DNA from: Nitrospirales bacterium
Lineage (GTDB): Bacteria > Nitrospirota > Nitrospiria > Nitrospirales > UBA8639
Direction: 5' to 3'
NCBI GenBank assembly: GCA_029261305.1
Contig: JAJDBO010000252.1
Location: 1 to 9,214 of the forward strand
DNA: 9,214 bases
The notes under the pieces were generated by a model that did no database searches, had not been told where the DNA came from, and saw nothing but the letters and a program-made list of their open reading frames with translations. Made by a program: the position numbers and the translations under genes. Positions 1 through 6,158 of the stretch are shown here, in pieces (position 1 is the stretch's first letter; each line of letters opens with the position of its first letter).

Positions 1-178
1 ACACTGTCGATCTGTTGGTCCCATGCATCGGGATCATCGATATAATCGAAGTCTCCTTGATGAAGAACCATATCAGCCCCTTCAGATTGAATGAGCTGGA
101 GAACCGCTTGGGCATTAGGCCCCAAACCTTGATCACCGATAAACGCGACCTTGAAGTTTGGTGGTGGAATCCCTCCCG
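1..178 (-). other. Start of a metallophosphoesterase domain (truncated by window edge)
   Basis: Residues from about 1650 to the edge. The beginning FKVAFIGDQGLG carries the first metal-ligand motif (Asp1665 in GDQG) and, 27 residues on, HQGDFDY carries the second (Asp1692 in GDxxD-like context, followed by Asp1694). This is the normal beginning of a calcineurin-like metallophosphoesterase. The later GNH(E/D) and histidine motifs would lie outside the window, so whether the enzyme is complete cannot be judged. Confidence 0.7.
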
Positions 179-3100
179 CAGTTAATTCAACAACGGTGAC
201 CGTTGCTTGGGCCAGGCCTGTATTCCCAACACTGTCGGTGACACTAAACGACACAATTGTGTCGCCCAAAGGGAATTGAGCGGGGGCGTCATTTGAAATA
301 GAACTCGTAAGGTCCCCGTCGACATTGTCTAAGGCCGTTGTCCCGTTGAGGAAGTTTTGAATGAGGGGGGCGGTAGCTGGGGTGCCGTCCGTGTCAACCG
401 CCATAACAGTCAACGGTCCTGGTGTGGTGATGACAGGAATGCCTAGATCGATAGCGACAGTGTTATCAGTCGAGGTGGAGGCCGAGTTGGCATTGCCAAG
501 ACTATCGGTCGCCACGTTGGCGGAAATGGATGCGGTCACGGTTCCGGTAGTCGTCATGCCCATGACTGCGACGTGATAGGTGGTCCCATCATTCGGAGAA
601 ATCTCGGAGACGTTGCCCGTGGTCGCTTCTGCGCCAATGAAGGTGACATCGCCGGTGGCGAAATCACTCACGGGTTCGCTAAAGAGGACGGTGAAATTAA
701 TAGGGGAAGCGTTCGTGGGATCGGGTTGGCTGGCGGCTTGATTGATGGTGGCTGTGGGTCCTATAGTATCGGTCGAGTAGGTGACGGTGTTGTCTGAACT
801 GGTGGAAGCGGTATTCCCATTGCCGAAGCTATCAATGACTGCACCGGCAGGAATAGTTGCCGTGACCGTACCGCTAGTAGTCATACCTGTGACAGCGACG
901 TTGAAGGTCGTCTCATCATTCGGCGCGCTTTCGGCGACACTAGCTGTGAGGGTACCTACCGTGCTACTCAGCATGACATCACCGCTGGTGAAATCCGTAA
1001 CGGGTTCACTGAAGACAACGGTAAAATTGATGGTCGAGTCGTTTGTCGGGTCGGGTTGGCTCCCGGCTTGGTTAATCGTAAGAGTGGGATTGACCGTATC
1101 AGTGAAAAAAGTTGCTGTCACATTGTGTGCTTGAGTCATGGTGACTTGACATGTACTGATCCCACTACATCCGTCGCCAGACCATCCAAGAAATTCTGTT
1201 CCGGGTTCTGGCGAAGCTGTTAATGTTACAAGCGTTCCCACAAGATATGACTTAGAACATGTTGTGCCGCAATTAATGCCCGAAGGTGTGCTGCTCACCG
1301 CGCCAACTCCACTCCCCGCTATTGATATAGAGAGGGTTTGGGGTGGACTGATCGACCCAACTCGTTCCAAGATAAAAAAGTCCTCCGTGGGTTCCGTTAA
1401 TAGATCCCCGAGCCATACTTGAGTGAAAAAGGCTACAAACCTTCCGTCTGCGCTAATGGTTGGATTATGACTGTATTCATAGGAAGGTTCCTCGGTGTTG
1501 TTGACATCGAGTTGTGTCGTAAGGCCGGTTTGGCGATCATGAAGAAACATACTGGTATCTGAATCTACATCGCTTGGGGCTAAATTAGTTGATTGAGATT
1601 CAAATACAATGAATCGACCATCTGCACTTATATCAAATGGGCCACTAATACTATTTCCCTGATCCCCAAAACTACTCACACTCACTATGGATGTCGTGGC
1701 ATTTAACCGATCGTGCACAAATATATCGGTTGTACTATTCGTATCTTCTATAACTAAGTCGGGTGCTGAGTGCTCAAAGGCAATCAAATTGCCATCGGCG
1801 CTGATTCTAGGCCTCCCCAAAGCTCCCCCCATACCTTCTGATCCATTACTGTTGATGCTCACTCGAGAAGTTGTTCCGGTGAGTCGATCATGAACAAAGA
1901 TGTCTTCTTTACCATTCGTATCATCTGGCACTAAATTGGTTGCTCTGGATCGAAATGCTATCCATCGACCATCTGCACTTAAAACCGGATTGCGGCTCCA
2001 GTCATTACCTTTTTCTCCGCTGCTATTGATACTAACTATTTCGATTGATCCAGTTGCTTGCTCATATACAAACACATCCCAACTATCTGTATCATTGGGA
2101 ACCAAATTCGTTGCCCATGACGAAAAAGCAACATATTGACCGTTTGCACTGATAACTGGATCAAGACTTGTACCATTTGTTTCGCTTCCGTCACTTGCTA
2201 GGTTGATACGTGTGGTGATTCCCGTTTGACGATCATGCACAAAGATATCACCGGTGGCATTCGTGTCGTTGGGTACAAGAGTGGTGGCAGATGAATAAAA
2301 TGCCACAAAACGACCGTCTGCATTAATGCTTGGGGTTTCGCTCGGGCCATTAGATTCTGTTCCTGAGCTGCTTATATTTACCCTTGAGAAATCTCCAATT
2401 TGTCGATCATAGACAAAAACATCTCGTTTTTCATTGGTGTCATCCTGTACGAGATTGTTGGAATTTGAACTAAACGCTAGATACCTTCCATCAGGGGTCA
2501 TTGAGGAATAAAAGCTAGTAGTGCCATAGGAGTCTGCTCCCCCCACATTATTAGCGTTAATTAATGTGAGATTGCCTAACAAAGAAAATACGGCTGTGCA
2601 TGTGGTGTCTTTTGACATATGGAGGATACTGTTGCGACATGGCCCATCTTCCATCCAACCGGCGAAATATGATCCCGGATCCGGTGTTGGGGTGAAGGTT
2701 ATGGCAACGGGATCAGAATATATTTCACTGCAGTCGGAACCACAGTCAATTCCAGAGGGAGTACTTGTAATGATGCCCCCTCCTTCTCCAATTTTGTTAA
2801 TTGAAAGTTTCCATGGGGGAGGTGTAGGGAAAAGGGTAGAAAATGTTGCTTCAACATGGTGGGCTTGGGTCATGGTCACTTGGCAGGGACTTACGCCACT
2901 ACATCCTCCGCCGCTCCAACCTGTAAGCACCGATTCTGAATCAGGAATGGCTGAGAGGGTTATGACGGTTCCTTGGCCTGCGACGGAATTACATTGAACG
3001 GGGCAATTGATGTTACCGACATCGCTCACTATTGACCCGTGTCCGCTACCAACCATGCTCACACTTATTTCTTGTGTTGGTTCGAAAATAGCAGTCATGG

Positions 3101-5126
3101 TATAGGAATCTTCCATAAGGACATCGCAGAATGCACTGTCACAGTTGTCTGTGCCAATCCAACCAGTGAGTACAGAACCTGGGTCAGCTTGAGCAGTGAG
3201 GCTCACCAATGAATGCTGAATATATTTGTCCTGACACATGCCTGGGCAGTTAATATTCCCCTGATTACTTGTTACAGTACCAGTGCCGCTACCTGCGAAT
3301 TCTATTGTCAGTGTATGCAAAGGAAGAAATCCAGCCTTGACCGTCTCTGCTTGATTCATGGTTACGTTGCAGTTGGGGATTATAGGATCTGTCCCATGAC
3401 AGATCCCACCCTCTTCCCAACCCCCAAATGCAGAGTTAGGTCCTGGATTGGCCGTCAACAATATAGTGGTTCCTTCGGAATATTCATCTGAACACACCCC
3501 TGGGCAATTGATGTTGCCTAAATCGCTTGTTATCGTTCCGGTTCCACTGCTGAAGGGTAGAAAATCCACTGTGAGGGTATGCAAGGTAGCAAAGGTCACG
3601 GAGTTGTCGGTGCTTGTTGATGCAACGTTATCGTTGCTAGAGAAATCAGTTGCCACACCTGCCGGGATTGTAGCGATTAGGGTGCCAGGGGTTGTCATGC
3701 CACTGACAGCGACGTTGTAGGTGGTGCCGTCAGTGGGTGCGACTTCGGTGACGACTGCTGTGTTGGCACTTGCCGTGCCGCTAAGGGTAACATCCCCGTT
3801 AGCGAAATCGGTGACGGGTTCGCTGAAGACAGCGGTGAAATTAATTATCGTGGCATTGGTGGGATCACTTTGGCCAGCGGCTTGATTGATGGTGACGGTT
3901 GGGCTCGTGGTATCGGGCGCGTTCAGAATGAAATCGGCCGTGACCGTTGTGCCCGCACTCGCAGTGATTGGAGTGAGATCACATGGATTGTCCGTGGACG
4001 AATTACCGGACTCTGAGGTGTCATTCCAATACTCTTCAGTAAATGCCGGGGCTGGAGTTTGGGGAAATGCTCCGTCGACGATATTGTCGATGGCAAGGGT
4101 GTAGTTGACCCCTGGGGTCAAACCGGTAATGACAAAGGTTCCTTGGAACGCATTACTCGGAGTGCAAAGAGGGTCATCAAAACATTTACATCCAGGTGAA
4201 TTGCAATCCATGTCGCCCGTTATTGTCGAGCGGGCATCTCCAAATGGATCGGTTACGCTTCGCGCGATGACATTCACGCCATTGATCGGTGTCACACCAT
4301 CGGATTGAAAGACGGTGCCAGTAATGGTGCCAGTTGTGGCGTTATAGTTTGCGACAGGGTGAATTCTCGACAATGCATCGAGGTCTTCTGGGTGATTGAT
4401 TGAAGCGGCTTGGGCACCAGGACCCAAAGGTGAAACACTTGCAAAAGGATACATGGCCGTAAAGTTTGAGAACGCGGGTGTCCCAACACTAGGGCATCCG
4501 GTTGGAGAGGATTCATCTCCAAAAAACGACACGGCCCCGTTGGTTTGGTCATGATGTAGGCCTATGGCATGTCCAGATTCCTGGCTGAATACCACTCGAT
4601 AGGCAACCCCTCCAGTATCTGAAGGATCAATGGCTGCTCCATTCATGAGCACTAGGGCTGAGGCAATTTCTGGAACGGTTGTCCCTTGAAATATGGGTCC
4701 CCCCAACCCAAGAACCCCAGGGGGACATCCAAATACTGCCGTGCAAATGCTCCCATCATGGTCGTAGACCACATCAATGACTGCTCCATGAAAATTAAAA
4801 AGATAGTCGGATGCGTTGGCCGCTGTAATATCAAATGGGGTATCTCCGCCGTCAATCACTGAAAATGTCGAATTGGAAACAGTATCCCATTCATTCATGC
4901 TAAAAATGGTTAAGGCATCGGCTTCATTGTTTGTGAGGGGTCCTAAGGGACCCAAATCTTTCAGATATGGAATTGGGAATGTGGCAAAGGCTCCTCCTCC
5001 CCATAAATATGGTGTGCCACTGTTGAATAGGGAAATCGGTCCACCCGCCGGAGATATGAGAGGCGTGGTCAAAAGAATTAGTCCACAAAGGATTGCCAGA
5101 AATGGTTTTTTGAATACCAAATTCAT
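1..5126 (-). CDS. Giant secreted multidomain protein: degenerate matrixin, Ig-like, InlB-like repeats, beta-propeller, metallophosphoesterase (partial, C-terminus off window)
   Basis: An uninterrupted frame of 1708 codons runs from an ATG at 5126 to the left edge with no stop. The N-terminus (MNLVFKKPFLAILCGLILL...) is a typical signal peptide of about 27 residues, so the product is exported. Domains in order, by approximate residue: metzincin 30-257, carboxypeptidase-regulatory-like 264-404, Ig-like 406-513, four InlB-B-like repeats 513-847, seven PD40/TolB-like propeller repeats 849-1258, a fifth InlB-like repeat 1259-1341, two Ig-like domains 1342-1559, HYR-like 1560-1650, metallophosphoesterase from 1650. 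The start overlaps the stop of the upstream gene (ATGA) and no Shine-Dalgarno is visible (the upstream bases are A-rich), so translation is probably coupled. The role is inferred: a large cell-surface or extracellular protein, possibly adhesive and hydrolytic. The domain calls rest on recognised motifs, not on a database search. The exact function and true length are unknown. Confidence 0.9.
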   Translation of the reverse strand, partial: MNLVFKKPFLAILCGLILLTTPLISPAGGPISLFNSGTPYLWGGGAFATFPIPYLKDLGPLGPLTNNEADALTIFSMNEWDTVSNSTFSVIDGGDTPFDITAANASDYLFNFHGAVIDVVYDHDGSICTAVFGCPPGVLGLGGPIFQGTTVPEIASALVLMNGAAIDPSDTGGVAYRVVFSQESGHAIGLHHDQTNGAVSFFGDESSPTGCPSVGTPAFSNFTAMYPFASVSPLGPGAQAASINHPEDLDALSRIHPVANYNATTGTITGTVFQSDGVTPINGVNVIARSVTDPFGDARSTITGDMDCNSPGCKCFDDPLCTPSNAFQGTFVITGLTPGVNYTLAIDNIVDGAFPQTPAPAFTEEYWNDTSESGNSSTDNPCDLTPITASAGTTVTADFILNAPDTTSPTVTINQAAGQSDPTNATIINFTAVFSEPVTDFANGDVTLSGTASANTAVVTEVAPTDGTTYNVAVSGMTTPGTLIATIPAGVATDFSSNDNVASTSTDNSVTFATLHTLTVDFLPFSSGTGTITSDLGNINCPGVCSDEYSEGTTILLTANPGPNSAFGGWEEGGICHGTDPIIPNCNVTMNQAETVKAGFLPLHTLTIEFAGSGTGTVTSNQGNINCPGMCQDKYIQHSLVSLTAQADPGSVLTGWIGTDNCDSAFCDVLMEDSYTMTAIFEPTQEISVSMVGSGHGSIVSDVGNINCPVQCNSVAGQGTVITLSAIPDSESVLTGWSGGGCSGVSPCQVTMTQAHHVEATFSTLFPTPPPWKLSINKIGEGGGIITSTPSGIDCGSDCSEIYSDPVAITFTPTPDPGSYFAGWMEDGPCRNSILHMSKDTTCTAVFSLLGNLTLINANNVGGADSYGTTSFYSSMTPDGRYLAFSSNSNNLVQDDTNEKRDVFVYDRQIGDFSRVNISSSGTESNGPSETPSINADGRFVAFYSSATTLVPNDTNATGDIFVHDRQTGITTRINLASDGSETNGTSLDPVISANGQYVAFSSWATNLVPNDTDSWDVFVYEQATGSIEIVSINSSGEKGNDWSRNPVLSADGRWIAFRSRATNLVPDDTNGKEDIFVHDRLTGTTSRVSINSNGSEGMGGALGRPRISADGNLIAFEHSAPDLVIEDTNSTTDIFVHDRLNATTSIVSVSSFGDQGNSISGPFDISADGRFIVFESQSTNLAPSDVDSDTSMFLHDRQTGLTTQLDVNNTEEPSYEYSHNPTISADGRFVAFFTQVWLGDLLTEPTEDFFILERVGSISPPQTLSISIAGSGVGAVSSTPSGINCGTTCSKSYLVGTLVTLTASPEPGTEFLGWSGDGCSGISTCQVTMTQAHNVTATFFTDTVNPTLTINQAGSQPDPTNDSTINFTVVFSEPVTDFTSGDVMLSSTVGTLTASVAESAPNDETTFNVAVTGMTTSGTVTATIPAGAVIDSFGNGNTASTSSDNTVTYSTDTIGPTATINQAASQPDPTNASPINFTVLFSEPVSDFATGDVTFIGAEATTGNVSEISPNDGTTYHVAVMGMTTTGTVTASISANVATDSLGNANSASTSTDNTVAIDLGIPVITTPGPLTVMAVDTDGTPATAPLIQNFLNGTTALDNVDGDLTSSISNDAPAQFPLGDTIVSFSVTDSVGNTGLAQATVTVVELTAGGIPPPNFKVAFIGDQGLGPNAQAVLQLIQSEGADMVLHQGDFDYIDDPDAWDQQIDS
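179..449 (-). other. HYR-like (Ig-fold) domain
   Basis: Residues about 1560-1650. It opens with PVITTPGPLTVMAVDTDG, has ALDNVDGDLTSSISND and FPLGDTIVSFSVTDSVGN, and ends QATVTVVEL. This order of motifs is that of HYR (hyalin repeat) Ig-like domains, which serve as adhesive or spacer modules in extracellular proteins. It directly precedes the phosphoesterase domain. Confidence 0.65.
450..1103 (-). repeat. Ig-like domains 2 and 3 (tandem)
   Basis: Two adjacent units of about 110 residues, at about 1103-770 and 769-450. Each starts P-T-(L/A)-T-I-N-Q-A, has SQPDPTN, INFTVxFSEPVxDF and GMTTxGTVTA, and ends in TDNTV. They are near copies of Ig-like domain 1 upstream. They probably form a rigid stalk leading to the C-terminal module. 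Confidence 0.75.
1104..1352 (-). repeat. Fifth InlB-B-like repeat, separated from the first four by the propeller
   Basis: Residues about 1259-1341. It begins QTLSISIAGSGVGAVSS and carries INCGTTC, GWSGDGCSGISTCQVTM and AHNVTATF, with the same four-cysteine layout as repeats 1-4. It is the closest of the five to the family consensus. It immediately follows the last propeller repeat and precedes Ig-like domain 2. Confidence 0.75.
1353..2580 (-). repeat. Seven PD40/TolB-like propeller repeats
   Basis: Residues about 849-1258 of the giant protein. Seven copies of a strand motif close to ISADGRFVAFxS occur with codons near 2490, 2320, 2145, 1970, 1795, 1620 and 1447, a steady period of about 174 nt (58 residues). 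Between them recur ATNLVPNDTN and DIFVHDRxTG. Seven repeats fit a closed seven-bladed beta-propeller of the TolB/PD40 type, commonly a binding platform in exported proteins. The period is visible in the DNA as repeated variants of cgatcatgcacaaagatatc on the plus strand. Confidence 0.85.
2585..3589 (-). repeat. Four tandem InlB-B-like (divergent) repeats with conserved cysteines
   Basis: Four units of about 80-88 residues, at about 3589-3327, 3326-3083, 3082-2825 and 2824-2585. Each reads roughly LTI..SGxGxIxS..GNINCPxxC....GTxVxLTA.P...S.L.GW....C.....CxVTM.QA..V.A.F. Every unit has four cysteines: a CxxxC pair after the second strand and a second pair after the GW motif. The fourth unit is the most divergent in its second half (GWMEDGPCRN, then CTAVF). 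The pattern matches the divergent InlB B-repeat family; paired disulfides are inferred. Confidence 0.75.
3590..3911 (-). repeat. Bacterial Ig-like domain 1
   Basis: Residues about 406-513 of the giant protein. It begins PTVTINQAAGQSDPT, contains INFTAVFSEPVTDF and ends STSTDNSVTF. The same unit appears twice more near the C-terminal part (about 770-1103 and 450-769). These are approximately 110-residue Ig-like modules of the kind that build stalks of bacterial surface proteins. Confidence 0.75.
3915..4337 (-). other. Carboxypeptidase-regulatory-like domain with Cys/Asp-rich insert
   Basis: Residues about 264-404 of the giant protein. The opening pattern TGTITGTVFQSDGVTPINGV and the later FVITGLTPGVNYTLAI are the first and later strands of a CarboxypepD_reg-like or prealbumin-like beta sandwich. 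Between them lies an insert at about 4162-4215 with four cysteines and several aspartates (DCNSPGCKCFDDPLC). Such domains are usually non-catalytic spacers or carbohydrate/protein-binding modules behind a secreted enzyme. Confidence 0.55.
4358..5039 (-). other. Metzincin (matrixin-like) domain with Gln in place of first zinc-binding His
   Basis: Domain of the giant protein, residues about 30-257. The zinc motif HExxHxxGxxHD of metzincins is seen as QESGHAIGLHHD at residues 182-193. Glu183, His186, Gly189 and His192 are kept, but codon 182 is CAG (Gln) where His is expected. A Met-turn-like TAMYPF with Met225 follows about 33 residues later, as in matrixins. Upstream, the stretch with VIDVVYDHDGSI, and a glycine-rich GVLGLGG, resemble the region before the catalytic helix in this family. 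The fold assignment is firm from motif spacing. Whether the domain binds zinc or cleaves peptide is doubtful with the first ligand changed. Confidence 0.75.
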
Positions 5127-5824
5127 TTTTTGGCTTTATTAAAACGTTTAAATAAACCTTCTTTGACGGCGCGGGAAACCAGATTAATCATCATGTTGGC
5201 ATCCAATGGTCCTGAGCGCTGTGTCAACATATGTTTTTCAGCCATTGGGAGCTTTTCTCTTTCAACCTCCATATTGGAAAATAACTGGCGGTTGTTAATG
5301 ATGTTTTTCATTTTTCCTTTTTTGATAGAAAATTTCCCTTGAGCTAATCCTACTGTTGTTCGAAGTCCTGATTGGCTTGCAGGTTTATAGAGAAAGACCA
5401 TCACTTCTTCGTTCATTGTGTACTTTGGGAACCCATCTAGGGTCACGGCCAGGGTTTTTCCATCGCCCATATCTCGGGGTTTCAATAGTCCAAATTGTCG
5501 ATAGGTAAAGGTGCGACGATTTTGTCGAATTCCCTTGCGTGGGCGTTCCCATTTAGGGCGAGTGGTAAGGTCTGTTGTATTTGTTTTTAATGAGCGGCTG
5601 ATTTCAAATGTGATTTCGGTGTAAGGAAGTTTGTGGTCGGAAATCCCATCCGTCATTTCAATTACCTTGCCAACTAGGATGATATCCGCCAATTCGGTGA
5701 GCTCTCCCAAATTTTGACGCAGAACATTGGTTGCACCATGGCCACCATAGGCCATGTTTTCTACGGAGCCAATCGATAGTAAAGCGACGACGAGAAGGAA
5801 AGATTTCTTAGCGATGATTTTCAT
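5123..5824 (-). CDS. Exported 233-residue protein of unknown function, first gene of the operon with the giant protein
   Basis: The frame starts at ATG 5824 behind a good Shine-Dalgarno (AGGAGA at 5834-5839, 9 nt spacing). Residues 1 to about 25 form a signal peptide (KK, then a hydrophobic run, with likely cleavage near NMA-YG), so the mature protein is probably periplasmic or extracellular. The mature part contains TELADIILVGKVIEM near 42-56, then YTEITFEISRSLK near 68-80, a basic stretch at 89-105, and GFPKYTMNEEVMVFLYKP then VGLAQGKFSIKKG near 131-170. The layout suggests a compact beta-rich domain. I see no catalytic motif and do not recognise a named family. The C-terminus is lysine-rich. 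Its TGA stop overlaps the ATG of the giant gene (ATGA), arguing for stoichiometric, coupled expression and a shared job, for example as a partner or processing factor; that role is inference. Confidence 0.85.
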   Translation of the reverse strand: MKIIAKKSFLLVVALLSIGSVENMAYGGHGATNVLRQNLGELTELADIILVGKVIEMTDGISDHKLPYTEITFEISRSLKTNTTDLTTRPKWERPRKGIRQNRRTFTYRQFGLLKPRDMGDGKTLAVTLDGFPKYTMNEEVMVFLYKPASQSGLRTTVGLAQGKFSIKKGKMKNIINNRQLFSNMEVEREKLPMAEKHMLTQRSGPLDANMMINLVSRAVKEGLFKRFNKAKK

Positions 5825-5833
5825 TTTCGATAT

Positions 5834-5839
5834 TCTCCT
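5834..5839 (-). promoter_or_regulatory. Ribosome binding site of the 233-residue protein
   Basis: AGGAGA lies 9 nt before the ATG at 5824 and fixes that start. It is the only good Shine-Dalgarno of this two-gene unit, because the downstream gene has none. Confidence 0.7.
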
Positions 5840-5849
5840 GAATGAATCG

Positions 5850-5951
5850 TCATCCTATATTAAAATAAAGATGACCTGGGGAACAATTGGTCCTTAAAGA
5901 TTCTCCTAGTGAAATACCAAATGTGAATTGCAAGGCTATGGAAATACTCAT
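5850..5951 (-). CDS. Possible 33-codon small ORF upstream of the operon
   Basis: A minus-strand frame starts ATG at 5951 behind GAGGT (5962-5958, 6 nt spacing) and ends TGA at 5852-5850, 25 nt before the next start codon. The product would begin MSISIALQFTFGISLG and contain a single Cys. It resembles no family I know. It overlaps the candidate operon promoter, so the two calls compete: if this frame is translated, transcription must begin further upstream. It could be a leader peptide or chance. Confidence 0.2.
   Translation of the reverse strand: MSISIALQFTFGISLGESLRTNCSPGHLYFNIG
5857..5886 (-). promoter_or_regulatory. Candidate sigma-70-like promoter for the two-gene operon
   Basis: On the minus strand TTGTTC (5886-5881) and TAATAT (5862-5857) are separated by 18 nt, about 33 nt before the start codon at 5824. 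Both hexamers match the consensus at four or five of six positions. This is a sequence match only; AT-rich leaders often produce such matches by chance. Confidence 0.35.
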
Positions 5952-6097
5952 GTTTTTACCTCTTCGGGCTCCAAGACTCGGATGTTGAACATTTAAGGCG
6001 GGATGGGGAGATAGGGTAAGTCCGCGAACTAGTGTTTTGGGTCAGCCCCTTGATATCGTTGAGATTGGTGGGCTTGAAAGGTCAATACTAGGTCACA
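5887..6097. other. Intergenic stretch without a convincing gene
   Basis: Apart from the possible small ORF at its left end, I see no gene, RNA or clear regulatory element here. The interval lies between the htpX terminator and the operon promoter region. A short interrupted palindrome (ATGTT-G-AACAT near 5982-5992) is present but too short to interpret. Confidence 0.5.
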
Positions 6098-6135
6098 CAA
6101 AAAAGCCGTCGGTAAGTAATCTTACCGACGGCTTT
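6098..6135 (-). terminator. Rho-independent terminator of htpX
   Basis: A perfect 15-bp inverted repeat (6102-6116 and 6121-6135) closes on a 4-nt loop. Read on the minus strand, the GC-rich stem (AGCCGTCGGTAAG arm) runs into a tract of six T. It begins 24 nt after the htpX stop codon, in the right place and orientation to end the htpX transcript and insulate the operon downstream. On the plus strand the stem is not followed by a T tract, so it is one-directional. Confidence 0.9.
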
Positions 6136-6158
6136 CATGAATGGATTGTGACTATTTC

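Noticed and set aside
1353..2580. Regular period of about 174 nt that might suggest a DNA tandem array or CRISPR
   Set aside because: The period follows the blades of the propeller in the coding frame, and the copies are diverged at codon level. CRISPR repeats would be short, identical and separated by unique spacers.
361..3720. Several open plus-strand frames of 60-143 codons (for example 781-1134 and 2566-2997)
   Set aside because: They lie opposite the repetitive minus-strand giant gene, have no ribosome sites or family likeness, and are explained by antisense of the repeats.
4292..4855. Minus-strand frames of 86 and 67 codons (4292-4552, 4652-4855)
   Set aside because: They overlap the giant gene in another frame and read as low-likelihood protein; the giant frame carries the recognisable metzincin motifs.
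5076..5090. Possible lipoprotein signal in the giant protein (Cys at residue 14)
   Set aside because: The residues before the Cys (AIL) do not fit a lipobox and the hydrophobic core continues past it, so an ordinary signal peptide is more likely.
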